A stretch of DNA of 64,000 nt. Source: Bradysia coprophila. Taxonomy: Eukaryota; Arthropoda; Insecta; Diptera; Sciaridae. Shown here one piece after another: positions 24,399 through 36,619 of this stretch. Each line of letters starts with the position of its first letter. The first letter of the stretch is position 1. Where the stretch lies: positions 3,886,988 through 3,950,987 of the forward strand of contig NW_023503372.1 of assembly GCF_014529535.1 (NCBI RefSeq). Direction: 5' to 3'. The translations under genes were made by a program, and so were the position numbers. The notes under the pieces are model-generated. The model did not search any database. It saw only the letters and a program-made list of their open reading frames with translations, and was not told where the DNA came from.

Positions 24399-24716
24399 CT
24401 AGTTTTAGGAAGTTAGTTCTTGCTGAAAACTCCATAAAATTCTTAAAAAATCTTATTAAGGGACTTTTAAATATTTTTTCTATTCAAATGAAAAAACTCT
24501 GAGTCAACGAGAAAACAAACTTTTTTATTTAAATTGCACTTACCATCTATCTACTTCCAACCGGGTTTCGACTGCCACGCAGTCATCATCAGGGATTTTT
24601 CTTATCGAAATATTAAAAATCTTTGAATTCAATTGTAAATTTGTAAATGAAAACATTTTTAAGATTTTTTAAGAATTTTATGGAGTTTTCAGCAAGAACT
24701 AATTTCCTAAAACTAG
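24399..24716. mobile_element. Foldback element with 56-bp arms enclosing a ribozyme-like motif
   Basis: The left arm (24399-24454, starting CTAGTTTTAGGAAGTTAGTT) and the right arm (24661-24716) are reverse complements with one mismatch. The 206-bp interior contains the hammerhead-like sequence at 24550-24600. Confidence 0.75.
24550..24600 (-). ncRNA. Hammerhead-ribozyme-like motif (Penelope-type)
   Basis: Read on the minus strand, the order is UCC, then CUGAUGA (24592-24586), then U with the perfect stem GACUGC-GUG-GCAGUC, then GAAAC, CCG, GUU and GGA. This matches the type I hammerhead plan: helix I (UCC/GGA), core CUGAUGA, helix II, core GAA, a very short helix III (AC/GU) and a GUU cleavage triplet. 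The short helix III is typical of hammerheads found in Penelope-like retroelements. Helix I is only 3 bp before a mismatch and there is an extra U before helix II, so activity is uncertain. Confidence 0.45.
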
Positions 24717-25080
24717 GACCTAGGCCTAGTAAAAATAAGTCCTGGTTTATTGAAGGTCCACTCACGGAGTTCTCCGTTTCTTTTTTTTTAAACAAAAACA
24801 CAAAGCGATTCAATTTTGCCAATTTTAGTGTGTTGAGTGTAATTATAACCCAAACACCACCACTACGACACATTTATTTAAAATTCTGAAAGACCAACAG
24901 CAATAAATATTTAAAGGCTCAGTAACAAGATAAAAATTATTAATTTAAATTCAGCCTGTTCCACCGCAATCCCCACACACCATCACATTCTATATGATGC
25001 GCGCGAGAATCATCTTCCAGTTACATCACCACCGTTATAACAAATTTTGTGTGGGTGTACCACACAACCAACAACACTTT

Positions 25081-28000
25081 CTAATAATAAAACAGTTCCG
25101 GAAAATGTTTCTCATAAATGGGCTTGTTCGACTGTTGGCTCTTGTGATCCTGAGTGATTTGTCGCTCCACTGCCAGCGAATTGAACAAATCATTCAAGCG
25201 ATTCTGTATCACTTCATGCTTCGGTTCAGTTCGTCGCATCAAATCATCGAAATTCGAATCACGGAACGTCTTCACCAGCTGCTGTTGCTTTTCACGCGCT
25301 TCACGTTTGGATGCTTCGGTCGGTTCGGCCAATGCTCGTTTCATCGCATCGAAATTTAGTTCAATAATGACGGGCTTCTTTGGTAATACCGGAGAGCTGT
25401 TCACACTGTCGCTGTCCGCGTAACTGTTGAATTCGGCAATGCTGCCTCGCGTTTCGACCCAAGAATGTCGTTGATGCGATTGATCCAGTTGATTAAGACT
25501 GTATGGAGCATCGGTTTGAATTCGGGTATTTTCCATGCCGGCGTTTTGTAGACACTCGGACAGTGCAAGCTGAAAGGGAAACGGTTGATTGTACAACGAT
25601 CCCAACGCGTTTTCAACGATTTCAAAGTACCTTGTCAATCATAAGGTGCGGCAAATTGAGGCTAGAACTATCGATGACGTCTTTGTCCGGATCCATTAGC
25701 CCTGGTAACAAGTGATTCGCTTCTTCCTGACGGCTCTCGATGATTTTATCACAATATTCCATGATATTGTTAACGCCAGTCACTCGTCCGAGTAATGCCA
25801 ACAATGACACAGCAATTGCATGCAAATTACACTTATGAGTGTAGGTCAGTTCGCTGTTCGCTATCGCAATTTGTTGAATTCTTGAAGAAAAAGAATCGAT
25901 TGAAATCACTGCGCACCAACGGCATTGACGTTCAAAACTTACCCCAGGATGAACAACAAAAATTCTTGAATCGATTCACCACAACACATTTCCGCTATCA
26001 TCAATGCAGCTGTGTTGTACGCGGAATTCATCGCTTCCACACTATTGTCCAATGACAGCGCGTCCAGCAACGCTCGCATAATATTCGAACCATATTTATG
26101 CGTGAATATGATGTCGGAACGTGATGGATTCTCCAGACTTAGCGTTGCGTAATTTCGAATGCTCACCACATTTAGAACTGACTGATTCTGATGACGATCA
26201 AGCAGCGCTTGGAATATTTGCATCACAATAAGCCGGGTGGGGATGTGAGGAGCGCGCGCCATTCGTAGCAATGGTTGGAGAAATGAGACGGGGAATGCTT
26301 TCTCGAATGATATGGTGCGATACTGTACGCCAACCTTCAGCAAACTCTTCAGCAGGATGTTCTGTAGCATTTGATCGCCTTTGCTGTAAGACATTTGAAT
26401 GAATTAGTGGTAGGAAAAGGGAGATGTGGACCAAAAAATGTTTGTTCATGCAGCGTTCAATTAACTTGAAGAATCAAACGGTCAGTCAGGAAAAAACAAA
26501 GTTCAATAAAAGCTTAGACAGTCATCGAACCCATTGAACGAAATTGGGACAGCATAACAAAGTTCATTCGAGACTCACCTTGTCTTGGATAGATCAGGCA
26601 CTGTGTTCATGATGAACAACATGATCTCAATTTTCTGATAATCCGGATGATGATTCGCAAATTCACCGAGTGCGTTGATCAAAGCTTCCTGATATTGTGA
26701 CTCGTCGCTCATAACCGACTCGTTCTGCGTACTTAACGTACTCGTACGCAAATGTGTCAGCAAATTGTTAATGATATCCAATGCCGACGGGCCAACACTT
26801 TCGCCAGCTGCAATGGCAATAATTTTCGATAGCACAACGGCCAACGACGTTTTGGTGCGTGGTGATGATTTCATATTTTGATCGAGATGTTGCATTAACG
26901 TTTCCACCACGGTGTACGAGTATTGCGGTTGAATGGAGATCATAACGATGCGGAAGGTGTGTATAGCAAAGTGATTTGACGACCACAAATCATGACGATC
27001 TAAATGAGTCAGCAGCGGTCGGAGCACGGATTTGATGTGAGTGAATGAGGCTCGACTGACAAGCTCACGCAACACTGCCTCGGCCAAAACGGGCGGTGAC
27101 GATGGAGTTGTTTCTTCGGTTGAATTCAATGACGTTATTTGATATACCTAATGACAAGGAACATGTTGCTAGTCAGAACAGAATTGCGTTGCTACATTCA
27201 AATTGAAGTTCGGTTTACCTGCATGTTAAACAACAACGATGGGACAATCTTTTCCATATGCTGTTTGTCCCAAATGTTCTCAACCAGGTCATCGGACACC
27301 GTTTTACGGATAACTCCTTGCAATCCTCTAATGCCTGCCATCCGAATGCTGTCTCTCAACTCGATGTTGTCATTGTTACCATGGCACATCGACGAGAACT
27401 TCGATATGAAAAAATCATATCGTCGATGGTAGGACGGAGTATCTTCTTCAATGTTGGCGAACTTCACAAACTATTTAAAAGAAAGGAGAGCCATAATTCC
27501 ACGAGCGCAGATCAGCCGAATTAAATCTATGTTTCCAGAAGAGTACGAGTAGTGGCTACAACTTCAACTGATTTTCGATGTTATTTCCAGAAAGGTTTTT
27601 TAAAGCTTTGAATAATTCTAGCCTAATAACGTCTGTGAGTCTGCACCGCAGATTTAAAAATGAGGAGCGACAGAAACAGTTCCTAGTCTAACAGTCAGAG
27701 GAGGGCAAACTCCAGGGCATCAACTCAGATATGATAAGTCATTAGGCCGCCTGGGTATTGAGACTGAGATAAAATTTGAAGATGTAATTTAAGGGGTGAA
27801 TGCCTGGCAGTGTACCAATAGCATCGAAGGTTCAACTCTTACTCAAAATACATAATCTGAAGAAATGACAAAAAACATCGCAGTGAGTTGGATCACTAGT
27901 TTACGAAGGTGAAATAGCACCAGACAAGTGACAATGACCTCAGAAGCTTAGGTTTACATCAAGTCAAGACAAAGAATTCGAACTTACCGAATTGGTCGCC

Positions 28001-31000
28001 AAAATTTGTAGTTTGGCATTCGAATCTTCCATCAGTTTTTGAACCATTTTAAGGAATGATTCGACGAAAAGGTTCAACGTTTGTGCGTGACATGCCATCA
28101 ACAACAAATCCATAGCTTCCATTGCAATCTCTACCAACCTACAATCCAATCAATATTAACAATTGAACAGTCTCATATCCGTGGATTCACTCACTTGTAT
28201 CGCTTTCGATTGATGTCCTTGGTGGCCTTCTGGTACAGATATTCACCGATTCGGTCCAGCTTTTCCGGAGAACTGAGCGAGTAAAATGTAAGCTTCTCCA
28301 TGTTCGACTTGACCAAGCCATCTTCGGCGTTTACAGGAAATATATTGTCGACGAGTCGTTTGTATCGAGGGCGTAATGCCGTGCAGCAGCCACAACAGCC
28401 TATGGAAATAGAAATTCGTTCAGTTAGTCTTTGTAAAAGTCAAAAACGCAATCTTTGAACGCAATATAGGATACAAAATGACATAGTTCTACTACCTAGC
28501 ATTGTTTTACTTCAGCAAAACGAGGAATTTGTGGTGAAAAGTTGATTTTAAATTGATTTCTTCAAGAACATCACACAACGTAAGACTCAGACATTTAATT
28601 ATTTACTCTGACATCACTGTCTGTTTTGAGTTATATTTTGTGTCGATGTTACAGAGTTTCAGTTTGTCAAAATTGTGTAATGGTTGCGCGCCATCCGGTG
28701 AGGAACATAGACAAACTACAGTGTTATTCACAAAAAATTAAAAAGGTATTCGCGCGCATTTTTCAAAAAAAAGAGGTCCTTTGGTCAGTCAAAAGGGTTA
28801 CACAGTCGATTGGGGAAGATTTCCATTATGCGGTGAAAATAACAAAAGATAGGTACGTGCTTTATCGGTCATGGTCTTGGTCAAATATTGTATTGCTGGT
28901 CAGAAAGATTAATTGGCTTGATGTTGTATTGAGTGAGGTAAAGCAATTTTGCGTCGTTTTCCACTGTAATTCGATATTCACCACAGGCTAAACAATGGAA
29001 AACGTAGCATAATTGTCGATCCTATCAATGAAAAATTGCTCGTGTGCTTTCTGTCGAATACCATTCAAATTGAACACACTCTGGTTTGTTTACTATGTAT
29101 CCCTTTGCATCCGACCAATCTTACTGGTTTAATACAACATCAAGTCAAATAAACTGCTGTTAATTTCGCTCAATTCAATAAAAACGAATTCACAAAGAAC
29201 CAATGCACTCCAACAACAGACGTTCTTGGAGTGTGTTGAAAGAACATACCGGACATTGGGAGAAAACCATCAACCGCACTTTATGTGCTGTCCTACCTGC
29301 TCTACCCTTTCAGTGTGTATACGGATTAAGTAAATGAAATGATATTTCTATTAACATCTAGAGCGACAGACACGTTTTAATTGAATGAACTCGTTGGTAA
29401 ATTGAATGATTCAGATCGGAATTAGTGTCGTAATATGATAATCAGACGATGGCCATGGCCATTTATGTGATTATTCTGTTTTAAGGATTCTTAGATCCGT
29501 ACGAAGGAGAACGTCTTATAGATTTGTGTTCGACTTTTTAGCATTGAGAGTTCTGTTTCCATGGCAGTGAATACTAAGGTTTCAACACAAGATGCCGGAT
29601 TGCTGGTGGAGCTGAAGGTGAGAGGAGTGTGATGTCTACAGATGTTAAGGGCGGGGCTTGTACTTTGTAGAGGTCTATCAATATTGCTCTCAATTTTAAA
29701 GAAATGTAATTTAGAGCAAAATTCTTAATTAAAGGAAATGGAGGAGAGGAGTAGTAGAAGAGATTAGATGGAGAAGAGAGACCATGAAGAAAAGAGGAGA
29801 TGAATAAGAGACAAGGCTTCTAAAACGATCTCGTACTGGACCGCGTAGCCCATTTTTTGTTTTTCATTGAGAAAAGTTAAATTTTCTTTATTCTATAGCA
29901 ATTTAGCAGATGCATGATCTTTTATTAACAACAACTATTAATTAAGAATTAGCTCTGGCTTATGTGGTCTTATAGGAAAATTGAATAATTGAAAGGCTGA
30001 AAATATTTTCAAAAATGGACGCAGCGGACTATATTCTAGTGATAATATTGTGGTTTCGGTTTGTGGTCTAAAATCAAATTAAAATATCGAAATTTACATA
30101 ATATACGACAATGAATTTTGAACGATTTACTTTACTGAAACCTCTCATATGTCAAGGATCCTGTTCTAGTTTGAAGTCATTGTTGGCACTGTTCTGATAT
30201 AGTAAACTGCAATGACGCAATTTATTGGGAATTCGTACAAAAAAGCGTATAAATCTCCCAAATGATGTTAATCTAGTGATTCGCTGAACCTGTTGTCTTA
30301 TTTAATTTTCAAGCCGGTCAGACAATATTAGCATAAAATACCTGTTCTCCGAAATGCAAAGATTCATCGTTTTGTATCACACACAGATCCTACCTATCCA
30401 TTCTACGCATATAAACGTGATGTGATAAATATACAAAATTTGCCAGGCTATGGAAAATATTATTAGAATTTCAAATTTAATTTCATTAAGTTCATCCACG
30501 CGTTCACCCCCATTTAATTGGCAATATGATCTTCGCTATATTTCTCACTTTGTTTTATCCTCAACACTGACACTTTTGTTGGGTTCCTTCTATCATCGTG
30601 AAATGTAAAATGAATGAGTTCTAGTCATTCGCTAAATGAATTATGTCTTCCTTACTTCGTTGGGTTGAGTTGAGAAGTCTTAAAATGTTTGTTGGAATGA
30701 AATTATATAACAGAGGCGTGCCATCGTATTGATAAGTTAACAGAGCGGATTCAATTAAATTATTGGAGGTGGTCAGAGATATAGACAATATTCTAGGAAA
30801 AACTGAAAACTACGATTCACCTCCAAGTACTTAGAACCAGTGCTGTGTTGGTTAACCAACAGTCGCTCAAGCAATGCTGTGAAACGGCTTGTAACATTGG
30901 TTTTTAGTGAGTCTTTTTATCTCGATATAGAAGAATGATGTTTCGCAACTAAGAAGAAATGTAATAGAGTTTTCCCATATTTTAGTACATTCTGTCATAA

Positions 31001-32534
31001 AATTACTGCTGTCACTGCGTTTATTTTCATGTGAACCAACTTCATATGGTGACATTTCTGTAATGACAAATATGAAGTTGTTTCACATGAAAATAAGCTG
31101 CAGAGAATGAAGTACTATGAAAAAAATGTGGCGCCTCTACAGGCCAACCCACTTGTCCCTTATCTTGGCAGATAAAATATCGACAAAATAATCCATTTGA
31201 ACAGAACGTTCACCCATCCTCTCTTCAAACTCTTAAAATTCTTGCAGATGTGTTTTTGTGAAAATAGTTACGCCGTATAACTCTTCGGACATAAAAAAGA
31301 TTAACGCGTCGATGTTCTGGCCTCCTTTGTGCAACTGCTTATGGGAAACCACCATTGCCACCAAAATCTGTTTCAGTATTTCATTCTTTTTCTCATGCTC
31401 TCTTTTATATGAAATAACTCACTCTGTTGGTGAATATCCATGAAATGTCATAGCAGTGAAGTTGGCTCACAAAGTAATAGAGCCCCGATATTAGTAAATT
31501 TATGACGAAACATAACAGAATTCTATAAAAATGCCACAGCCGGACTGACTCCTTAAAGGAAAAGTAAGTGCCATGTAAGATAAAGTGCCTGGATAAAGGG
31601 ATGGAAAGATGCTTTAAGTGGGGAAATGGCGATTGAAAATTGTGACAAAGTGTCTATATTAAAGTGATTTAATGTGCAGTCCAAGTTGCAGTCCGAGCCT
31701 ATTCGCCTAGTCGGTTGGCCTGTAAAGGCGCCACATTTTTTTATAGTACTTCATTCTCACTGTACTATTTTTTTGTGTAACAACTTCACATTGATTCATT
31801 CCCATGAAATGTCACTGCAGTGAAGTTTGTTCATGAAAAAGTAATTCAGTGACAGCAGACTTTTGATGAAGAAATAAAGATTTAACCCTTAGTTTCTAAA
31901 CTCCATTCTCCTATTATTTTTGAGCTTTATGCAAACGGAACTAGAGAAGTGAATATCAAAATCATTTGGAATCCATAAATTATGTTTATGATTGTTCAAA
32001 GAGCTTCCCAGAATTGATGCCAAGATATCGAGATTCGAAAAGTATTTGGAACCGTCTAGAAGGAGTCACTTAAAGAGAAGTTACTTAATCGTTTCACCAC
32101 GGAACTTTCTTTACGAACCTCTTATAGAAACCCTTATCAATCAACTCTTCTTTACTGTATTGATTGTCGAAATATGTCAGCAATAAACAAAATATTTCCC
32201 AGCGACAACATTAAAAGCCTCTTATTACGTTCCATAACAACAAATCCAAATTCAATTCATTTAATAAATGTCGTTACGCACGTTTCTATATCAATAAACC
32301 ATAAGAAATAGTTGAAAAAGGAATGTGAAGTATTTTGTAAACATCGTTAAATATTCGGGTTTCTCATTATTTATTAAGGGTAGAGATTAATGAACTTTTA
32401 GCTCTTTAACTGAATTAATGAAACGCCGATGATGTTAATGGAAGGGCATTTTTGGGTTAGTGTTAAAAGACGTGATAATTTGTGACTAATCGTGAGAAAA
32501 TTCACTTACATGAATCAGTGCATTTGGAAGCCAT
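25081..32534 (-). CDS. EFR3: EFR3 homologue (rolling blackout), plasma-membrane anchor of PI4-kinase III alpha
   Basis: Eight minus-strand exons: 32534-32510, 28399-28195, 28138-27988, 27470-27219, 27147-26579, 26383-25943, 25880-25631 and 25569-25081, giving 793 residues with all phases consistent. EFR3 is palmitoylated at an N-terminal cysteine cluster and recruits the TTC7-FAM126-PI4KA complex to the plasma membrane; in flies it is needed for phototransduction and synaptic transmission. Visible hallmarks: the cysteine cluster (KCTDSCCCGCC), then ALRPRYKRLVDNIFPV, the MEKLTFYSLSSPEKLDRIGE block, TNSFVKFANIEEDTPSYHRR across an exon junction, and KIVPSLLFNMQ. The remainder is helical ARM/HEAT-like. 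The C-terminus has the charged helix REKQQQLVKTFRDSNFDDLM. The first exon at 32534 has a strong ATG context and a GTAAGTG donor; an alternative 7-nt first exon (28502-28496) would give MLGCCGCC. Which is used cannot be told from sequence. Confidence 0.92.
31023..31095. repeat. Hairpin with ~24-bp arms
   Basis: ATTTTCATGTGAACCAACTT CATAT pairs with ATATGAAGTTGTTTCACATG AAAAT with one mismatch, loop about 22 bases. Its right arm overlaps the left arm of the larger element starting at 31073. Confidence 0.65.
31073..31788. mobile_element. ~716-bp foldback element in EFR3 intron 1
   Basis: Left arm 31073-31150 and right arm 31713-31788 are imperfect reverse complements; the strongest stretch is TTGGCCTGTARAGGCGCCAC followed by ATTTTTTTNATAGTACTTCATTCTC. 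There is no coding capacity inside. A partial direct repeat (CCATGAAATGTCAYWGCAGT) lies at 31437 and just outside at 31802. Confidence 0.65.
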
Positions 32535-34931
32535 GGTGTCCATAAATTCTGGCAACTCCACCGTTTCAAAGCAGCACCGAATTATTGACATTGTGAGTAA
32601 GTTTGACGAAAAAATAATTTAAAAAAAAGATAATTTCAAGAAGCCCGAATTGAGTCTTAAATTCTCGGTTAACGAAGAACCACTAAACGCTTTAAAAGAT
32701 TATCTAACCACACGACACTGTTGTTTATCGGACACAACTGCAGCACGTTTTTTTTAGGCTAAATCAATACATTTTGTTGAATAGCGATATAATAAGCATT
32801 GGGTTCAACATTTTTGTACATAAATTCCATTTAAAACTAATTGAAATTTGAACTAATTATCACTGAAATATTTTACTGTTATCACTGTTACTGTACTTCC
32901 CATTTGCTCTGGATAATCGCTTGACAAAAACGGAATGTATCCAGAAATCCAGAAACTAGTGCAAACGAAAAAATTAGAAATGAAAATATTTAACTTCCTA
33001 CATAAATGATACAACTCCGTCTGGAGGCGAAGAGCACACTGGATAAGGCTGACTGAACACAAAACCAATCTAGGTGGGAAATTCTTTTACATGTACAATG
33101 GGGGTACATAAACATAGTGTCAAAGACACCAGTACAGTACACATTGTATTTGAAGGGGAAATATTGGTTATTGCAAAGGAAAAATGGTGCATGCGCTTGC
33201 TGGTTTGCCTTTTTTGGAACACATTTAACGCATAAATTTAATTGATTCTTTCCTATTAAATGATGGAAATTTATAACACTGGTATGCTAGTGGAATACAA
33301 TGCTGTAATGGGTTTATTATGGGAAACGTTCAAGGTCGATACAAAACATTTTAGCCAACAATGGTAGGGAATAATTTATGAAGGTCATCGACAACGTTTT
33401 TAGGATGTGATTTCGGCAAGCATATTACCAGCGTTGTTATTGAGTCTGTTACTTTAACCGCTCTGAGCATTTTTTGCATACTGACGCATTAGTAGTAAAT
33501 TACTTACGAATGGCACAAACGATGGTGATGGTACTCAGCTTCGCCTCGATCGGTAAATGTCACACAAAAACTACATTATGCAAATACATCATTTTCCCAA
33601 TTGTAAGGCATTTTACTCAAAAAATTACTCACGTTTTTGAGTAGTAGTGAATTACATCAGAGCCGAAGGAAAAATATAAGGATCCAAACAACTACGAAAG
33701 TTTTTGCATAAAATGTACTATTACTTCATAGATGACAGATGCATGTTGTGATAGATTTTAAAATATTCCATAGCTCAACGCATAGCTTGTCATGGTCATG
33801 TGTTATCGTCGCAGTCGATATAACAGATAGGTAATCATCCTTAAATGCTTAGTTTATTAGACTTTTATTTGTTTAGCTAATAATAATGTTGGAAAGACTG
33901 AAAATGATTGATTAATAATCAATGATAATTTACTTTAGAGAAAACTAAGCTGTGGAGCACGACTTGAGTATGTAGTTTTTGGGGAGCTTTCACTTATAAG
34001 GCCAAATCTATCCTTTTGTTTCTGAATCAAAAATTTATCATCCATTTACTTGAGCCCACGGCAGAGTAAAATAAACCAGACAGGAGCGGTTCATTTTTGA
34101 AACGTCAAATAAGGGACCTAATACACTGTATGAAAATGAACTCAAATGCAAAAAATATAGGGCTACTGTATTATTCAGGTCCCTAGTCAAATCGGCGCTC
34201 CTGCTGGGTTAACTTTACTCTGTCGTGCTTGAGCCTCAAACTAAAATAATGTTTCTCCGGTTTCGAACCCCTTTTTGTGAGGAAGACATTTTTAAAGAAG
34301 CAAGTCCAATCATGAAGCTGTTTCTTTTTTGTTGCGTTCAGACGTAGAATGCAACATCACGCGTGCGAAAGAGTGGGAAGATATGGTTGAAAATGAGATA
34401 GAAAGGGACGCTTTTGACAGAACCGTAGCGGGTGCAAAGGAGGCCCTGCCTCTCCTGAAGTGAAAGGAAAATACTTATCTGTCCTCAGAATCGCAGAAAC
34501 CGATATGAAACAACAAACTCTTCTTATCAACGAATTTCAAGCAAAAGTGCTATTAATGACAGCTGTCAAATAGAGTACTATTTTGTATGATTTTTTTACA
34601 GTGCCAAAATTTGTTTGATACACTGTCCAGTCTCAGTACTCTATTTAGAGTACAACTCATGCTTGAAGTGCTTTGTTCATATTGATAAAGAATTTTCCAT
34701 ACTTTGTAACACAAATCATCGAGAAGAAATAATTTAATTAACGCCCGAAAGTAGAGCTAATTTCAACGAAGAACGTATTGCTCTTAAAAATCTGCACAAA
34801 AGACTGCCATTCTTGCCAACATATTAACGTTCAAACCAGCAGATCGAAATTTCAGAACGAAAAAATTTCGCGTCCTTTTCCAGTATCCAGACAGCAGCCT
34901 TACTGTTACGTTCAGTATTCTAAAGCTTCAT
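32535..34931. other. Intergenic region between EFR3 (leftward) and OBP genes (rightward)
   Basis: No supported exon. The first 200 bases should be the EFR3 5' UTR and promoter. One MITE lies at 34057-34227, and a weaker inverted pair (CAAATAGAGTACT / AGTACTCTATTTAGAG) at 34566-34652. Confidence 0.45.
34057..34227. mobile_element. 171-bp MITE with 8-bp target duplication
   Basis: Left end CACGGCAGAGTAAA and right end TTTACTCTGTCGTG are inverted repeats, extended by CAGGAGCG/CGCTCCTG and AGGGACCT/AGGTCCCT. CTTGAGCC occurs perfectly at both flanks (34049-34056 and 34228-34235), an 8-bp duplication as made by hAT-type transposases. Confidence 0.85.
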
Positions 34932-34932
34932 A
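34740..34932 (+). promoter_or_regulatory. OBP1 promoter region, duplicated upstream of OBP2
   Basis: Shares AACGAAGAACGTATTGCTCT and further stretches with 37755-37949 upstream of OBP2. An arthropod initiator-like TCAGTA at 34912-34917 sits 16-21 bases before the start codon in the shared context ACTGTTACGTTCAGTA. No TATA box is seen. Confidence 0.5.
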
Positions 34933-35831
34933 ATGAAGTTCATTACCGTCTGTGTAATTGTGTGCGCTTTAGCGCTTAATTTGTATCTAAACTGTGCAGA
35001 TATTGCAGTACAGAGAGTTCATTATAATGTGAGTTGAGACGAATTTTCTACGATAATCTAGATGCCGCTTGACTATTACGAATCTAATTGCAGATTACTC
35101 AATTTATCGCGGAAGAACTCGAACGAGAAAAAGAGCAACCCTTCGATCCTGCTACTTGGAACAGTAGCCTGCTTCAGCAATATGATGCATTGGCGAATTC
35201 AATCAATGCAACGTGGCTGAAATGCAACGAAATATTCTCTAAGCCAGAATATCAAGTCGACATGTTTTCAAGTACAGCAGTTGGAACCAACACTCGTAAA
35301 TGTCTTGTAGACTGTACGCTGCGTTTGATGGGAGTGGTAAGTGCCGTTATCATCAAACATGGCTCATTGTAATATCTGTTTAACAAATGATTTTCTATTG
35401 CATACAGGTCACGAATGATGACCTTGATACTTCAGTTTATATTGACATAATCAATCAACTTCGCGATAATTACACATCATTCGACATAGCCGATGAAGAT
35501 TGTTATACTCTTGATGAGGATAATCCCTGGAAACTGGAAGAAGTTTATCCTGACATGTGCCACATACTCTTTGTGGCGAATGCTGATGCTGAACACTGTG
35601 TCAATCTAAAGGATCCTCATGGCGACCTGTAATTGATTCTTTTTGATTGTTTTTCGAGTGAATGGAATGAGAACAACGAAGAAATTTCTTAAAATTTTCA
35701 GCTGTCAATCGTCTTGGATGAAGTTGAGTTGCTTGATGCGAAGACACCGGCAGAAATTCAAAAGAAGTCCATTTTATCCTATTTTTGCGGATACGAGTCG
35801 GTTGAGTCAAACGGGTCAGTCTCGGGGTTAG
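34933..35831 (+). CDS. Odorant-binding protein, eight-cysteine variant (paralogue 1)
   Basis: Four exons, 34933-35028, 35094-35336, 35408-35628 and 35702-35831, give 229 residues. The signal peptide is MKFITVCVIVCALALNLYLN. Odorant-binding proteins are small helical secreted carriers of hydrophobic ligands. The six diagnostic cysteines are present as C76, C102, C106 (C-x3-C within RKCLVDC), C177, C188 and C197 (C-x8-C). Two extra cysteines (C145, C164) sit in an enlarged C3-C4 segment, probably forming an additional disulfide. The last exon was fixed by comparison with the neighbour: only one frame conserves C..SWM..SC..RRHR.K..SPFY. If the last intron is retained, a stop inside the donor (TAA at 35630) truncates the protein before C5 and C6. 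AATAAA lies at 35971-35976. Ligand unknown. Confidence 0.75.
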
Positions 35832-35970
35832 TTGAATCAAGCGATGCAGCATTCGTTGTCAAGACCTTGACACAAAGATCTACACTACACGGAACATTTG
35901 CTGATTTTATCGATGCCGTTGCGTCGTATTTCAATTAAAAATTTGACTTTGTCACTGTGATTTCGTGGCG

Positions 35971-35976
35971 AATAAA
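35971..35976 (+). terminator. Polyadenylation signal of OBP1
   Basis: AATAAA 140 bases after the stop codon; the paralogue has AATAAA at a similar distance. Confidence 0.5.
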
Positions 35977-36189
35977 CGATTTTCTTTTGCTGTCGCAGTT
36001 CTATATCGTTTAGTCACTACCATGGTGTCGGGTGTAGTTCGATTTTAAAGTGATCGAATCGGTTTTGCTAAAGGCTTTTTTGAGGTTGCAAAAAGTCTTT
36101 GTTACTGCTAATAAGACAGAAAATAAGAGATGTCGGAAAGAGAAACTTTATGGCTTCACAGCCTTTGAACTGGGCGTAAGTGATCGTTC

Positions 36190-36247
36190 ATAAAGTATGT
36201 CACGTGCGAAAGAGATGCAAGTAGTTTGCGCACGTGATATACTTTAT
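36190..36247. repeat. 58-nt hairpin with 19-bp arms
   Basis: ATAAAGTATGTCACGTGCG pairs with CGCACGTGATATACTTTAT with one mismatch; loop 20 bases. It could be a tiny MITE or a structured RNA. Confidence 0.6.
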
Positions 36248-36423
36248 TAATGATATCAAGCCGTGGCACTCGGCTTCAGATGAGACGTAGGTTTTAGATA
36301 AGAGATTCCAACTGTGTCAACCTGACCGATACCGTCATAATAAACATCGTGTCACAATCCTTATCTTTATTAGTCAATCGGTCAAACCTTACCATTTGAA
36401 TCGTAGAATTATTGATTCGACAT

Positions 36424-36619
36424 AGCACTGCTCCTAGCAGTAACATTCGTATGTCCGATGTCAAAACGCCCCAAATTTTTACACATATGTACGTGTGCAC
36501 TTGCATTTGTAGTGTGTTTTAACTCAAAGCATGGATCTCTTAACGAAGGAAATACAAAGCCTATACTGATACCATCCGACTCCAAATGTTCAGTTTTTGT
36601 ATGTTAATGCTAAGAGCAC
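36424..36619. mobile_element. AGCACTGC MITE, copy 2
   Basis: Left AGCACTGCTCCTAGCAGTAA, interior matching 11761-11956 (TGTGCACTTGCAT, GTGTGTTTTAACTC, GACTCCAAAT), right ATGTTAATGCTAAGAGCA. Its right end is cut short where the ACTGAC-family element begins. Confidence 0.6.

Larger units (their letters stand above)
21342..25080. other. Intergenic region between Letm1 and EFR3
   Basis: No supported coding exon. The left part should carry the Letm1 promoter. Short direct phrases AGATCTCCTGWGAGATTCACC recur at 22310-22390. The rest is dominated by the CGATA-rich tract, two foldback elements and the hammerhead-bearing element described separately. The last 180 bases before 25081 are probably the EFR3 3' UTR. 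Confidence 0.45.
28503..32509. other. Long first intron of EFR3
   Basis: About 4 kb without a supported exon. It contains an inverted-repeat element (31073-31788) and a hairpin (31023-31095). The phrase CTCGTACTGGACCGCG at 29830 resembles CTCGTACAGGACCAGG near 40073. Confidence 0.5.

Noticed and set aside
35629-35632. Ending OBP1 at the TAA overlapping the last donor
   Set aside because: Splicing to 35702 restores the C-x8-C pair and a tail conserved with the second paralogue; the short form is kept only as a possible retained-intron isoform.
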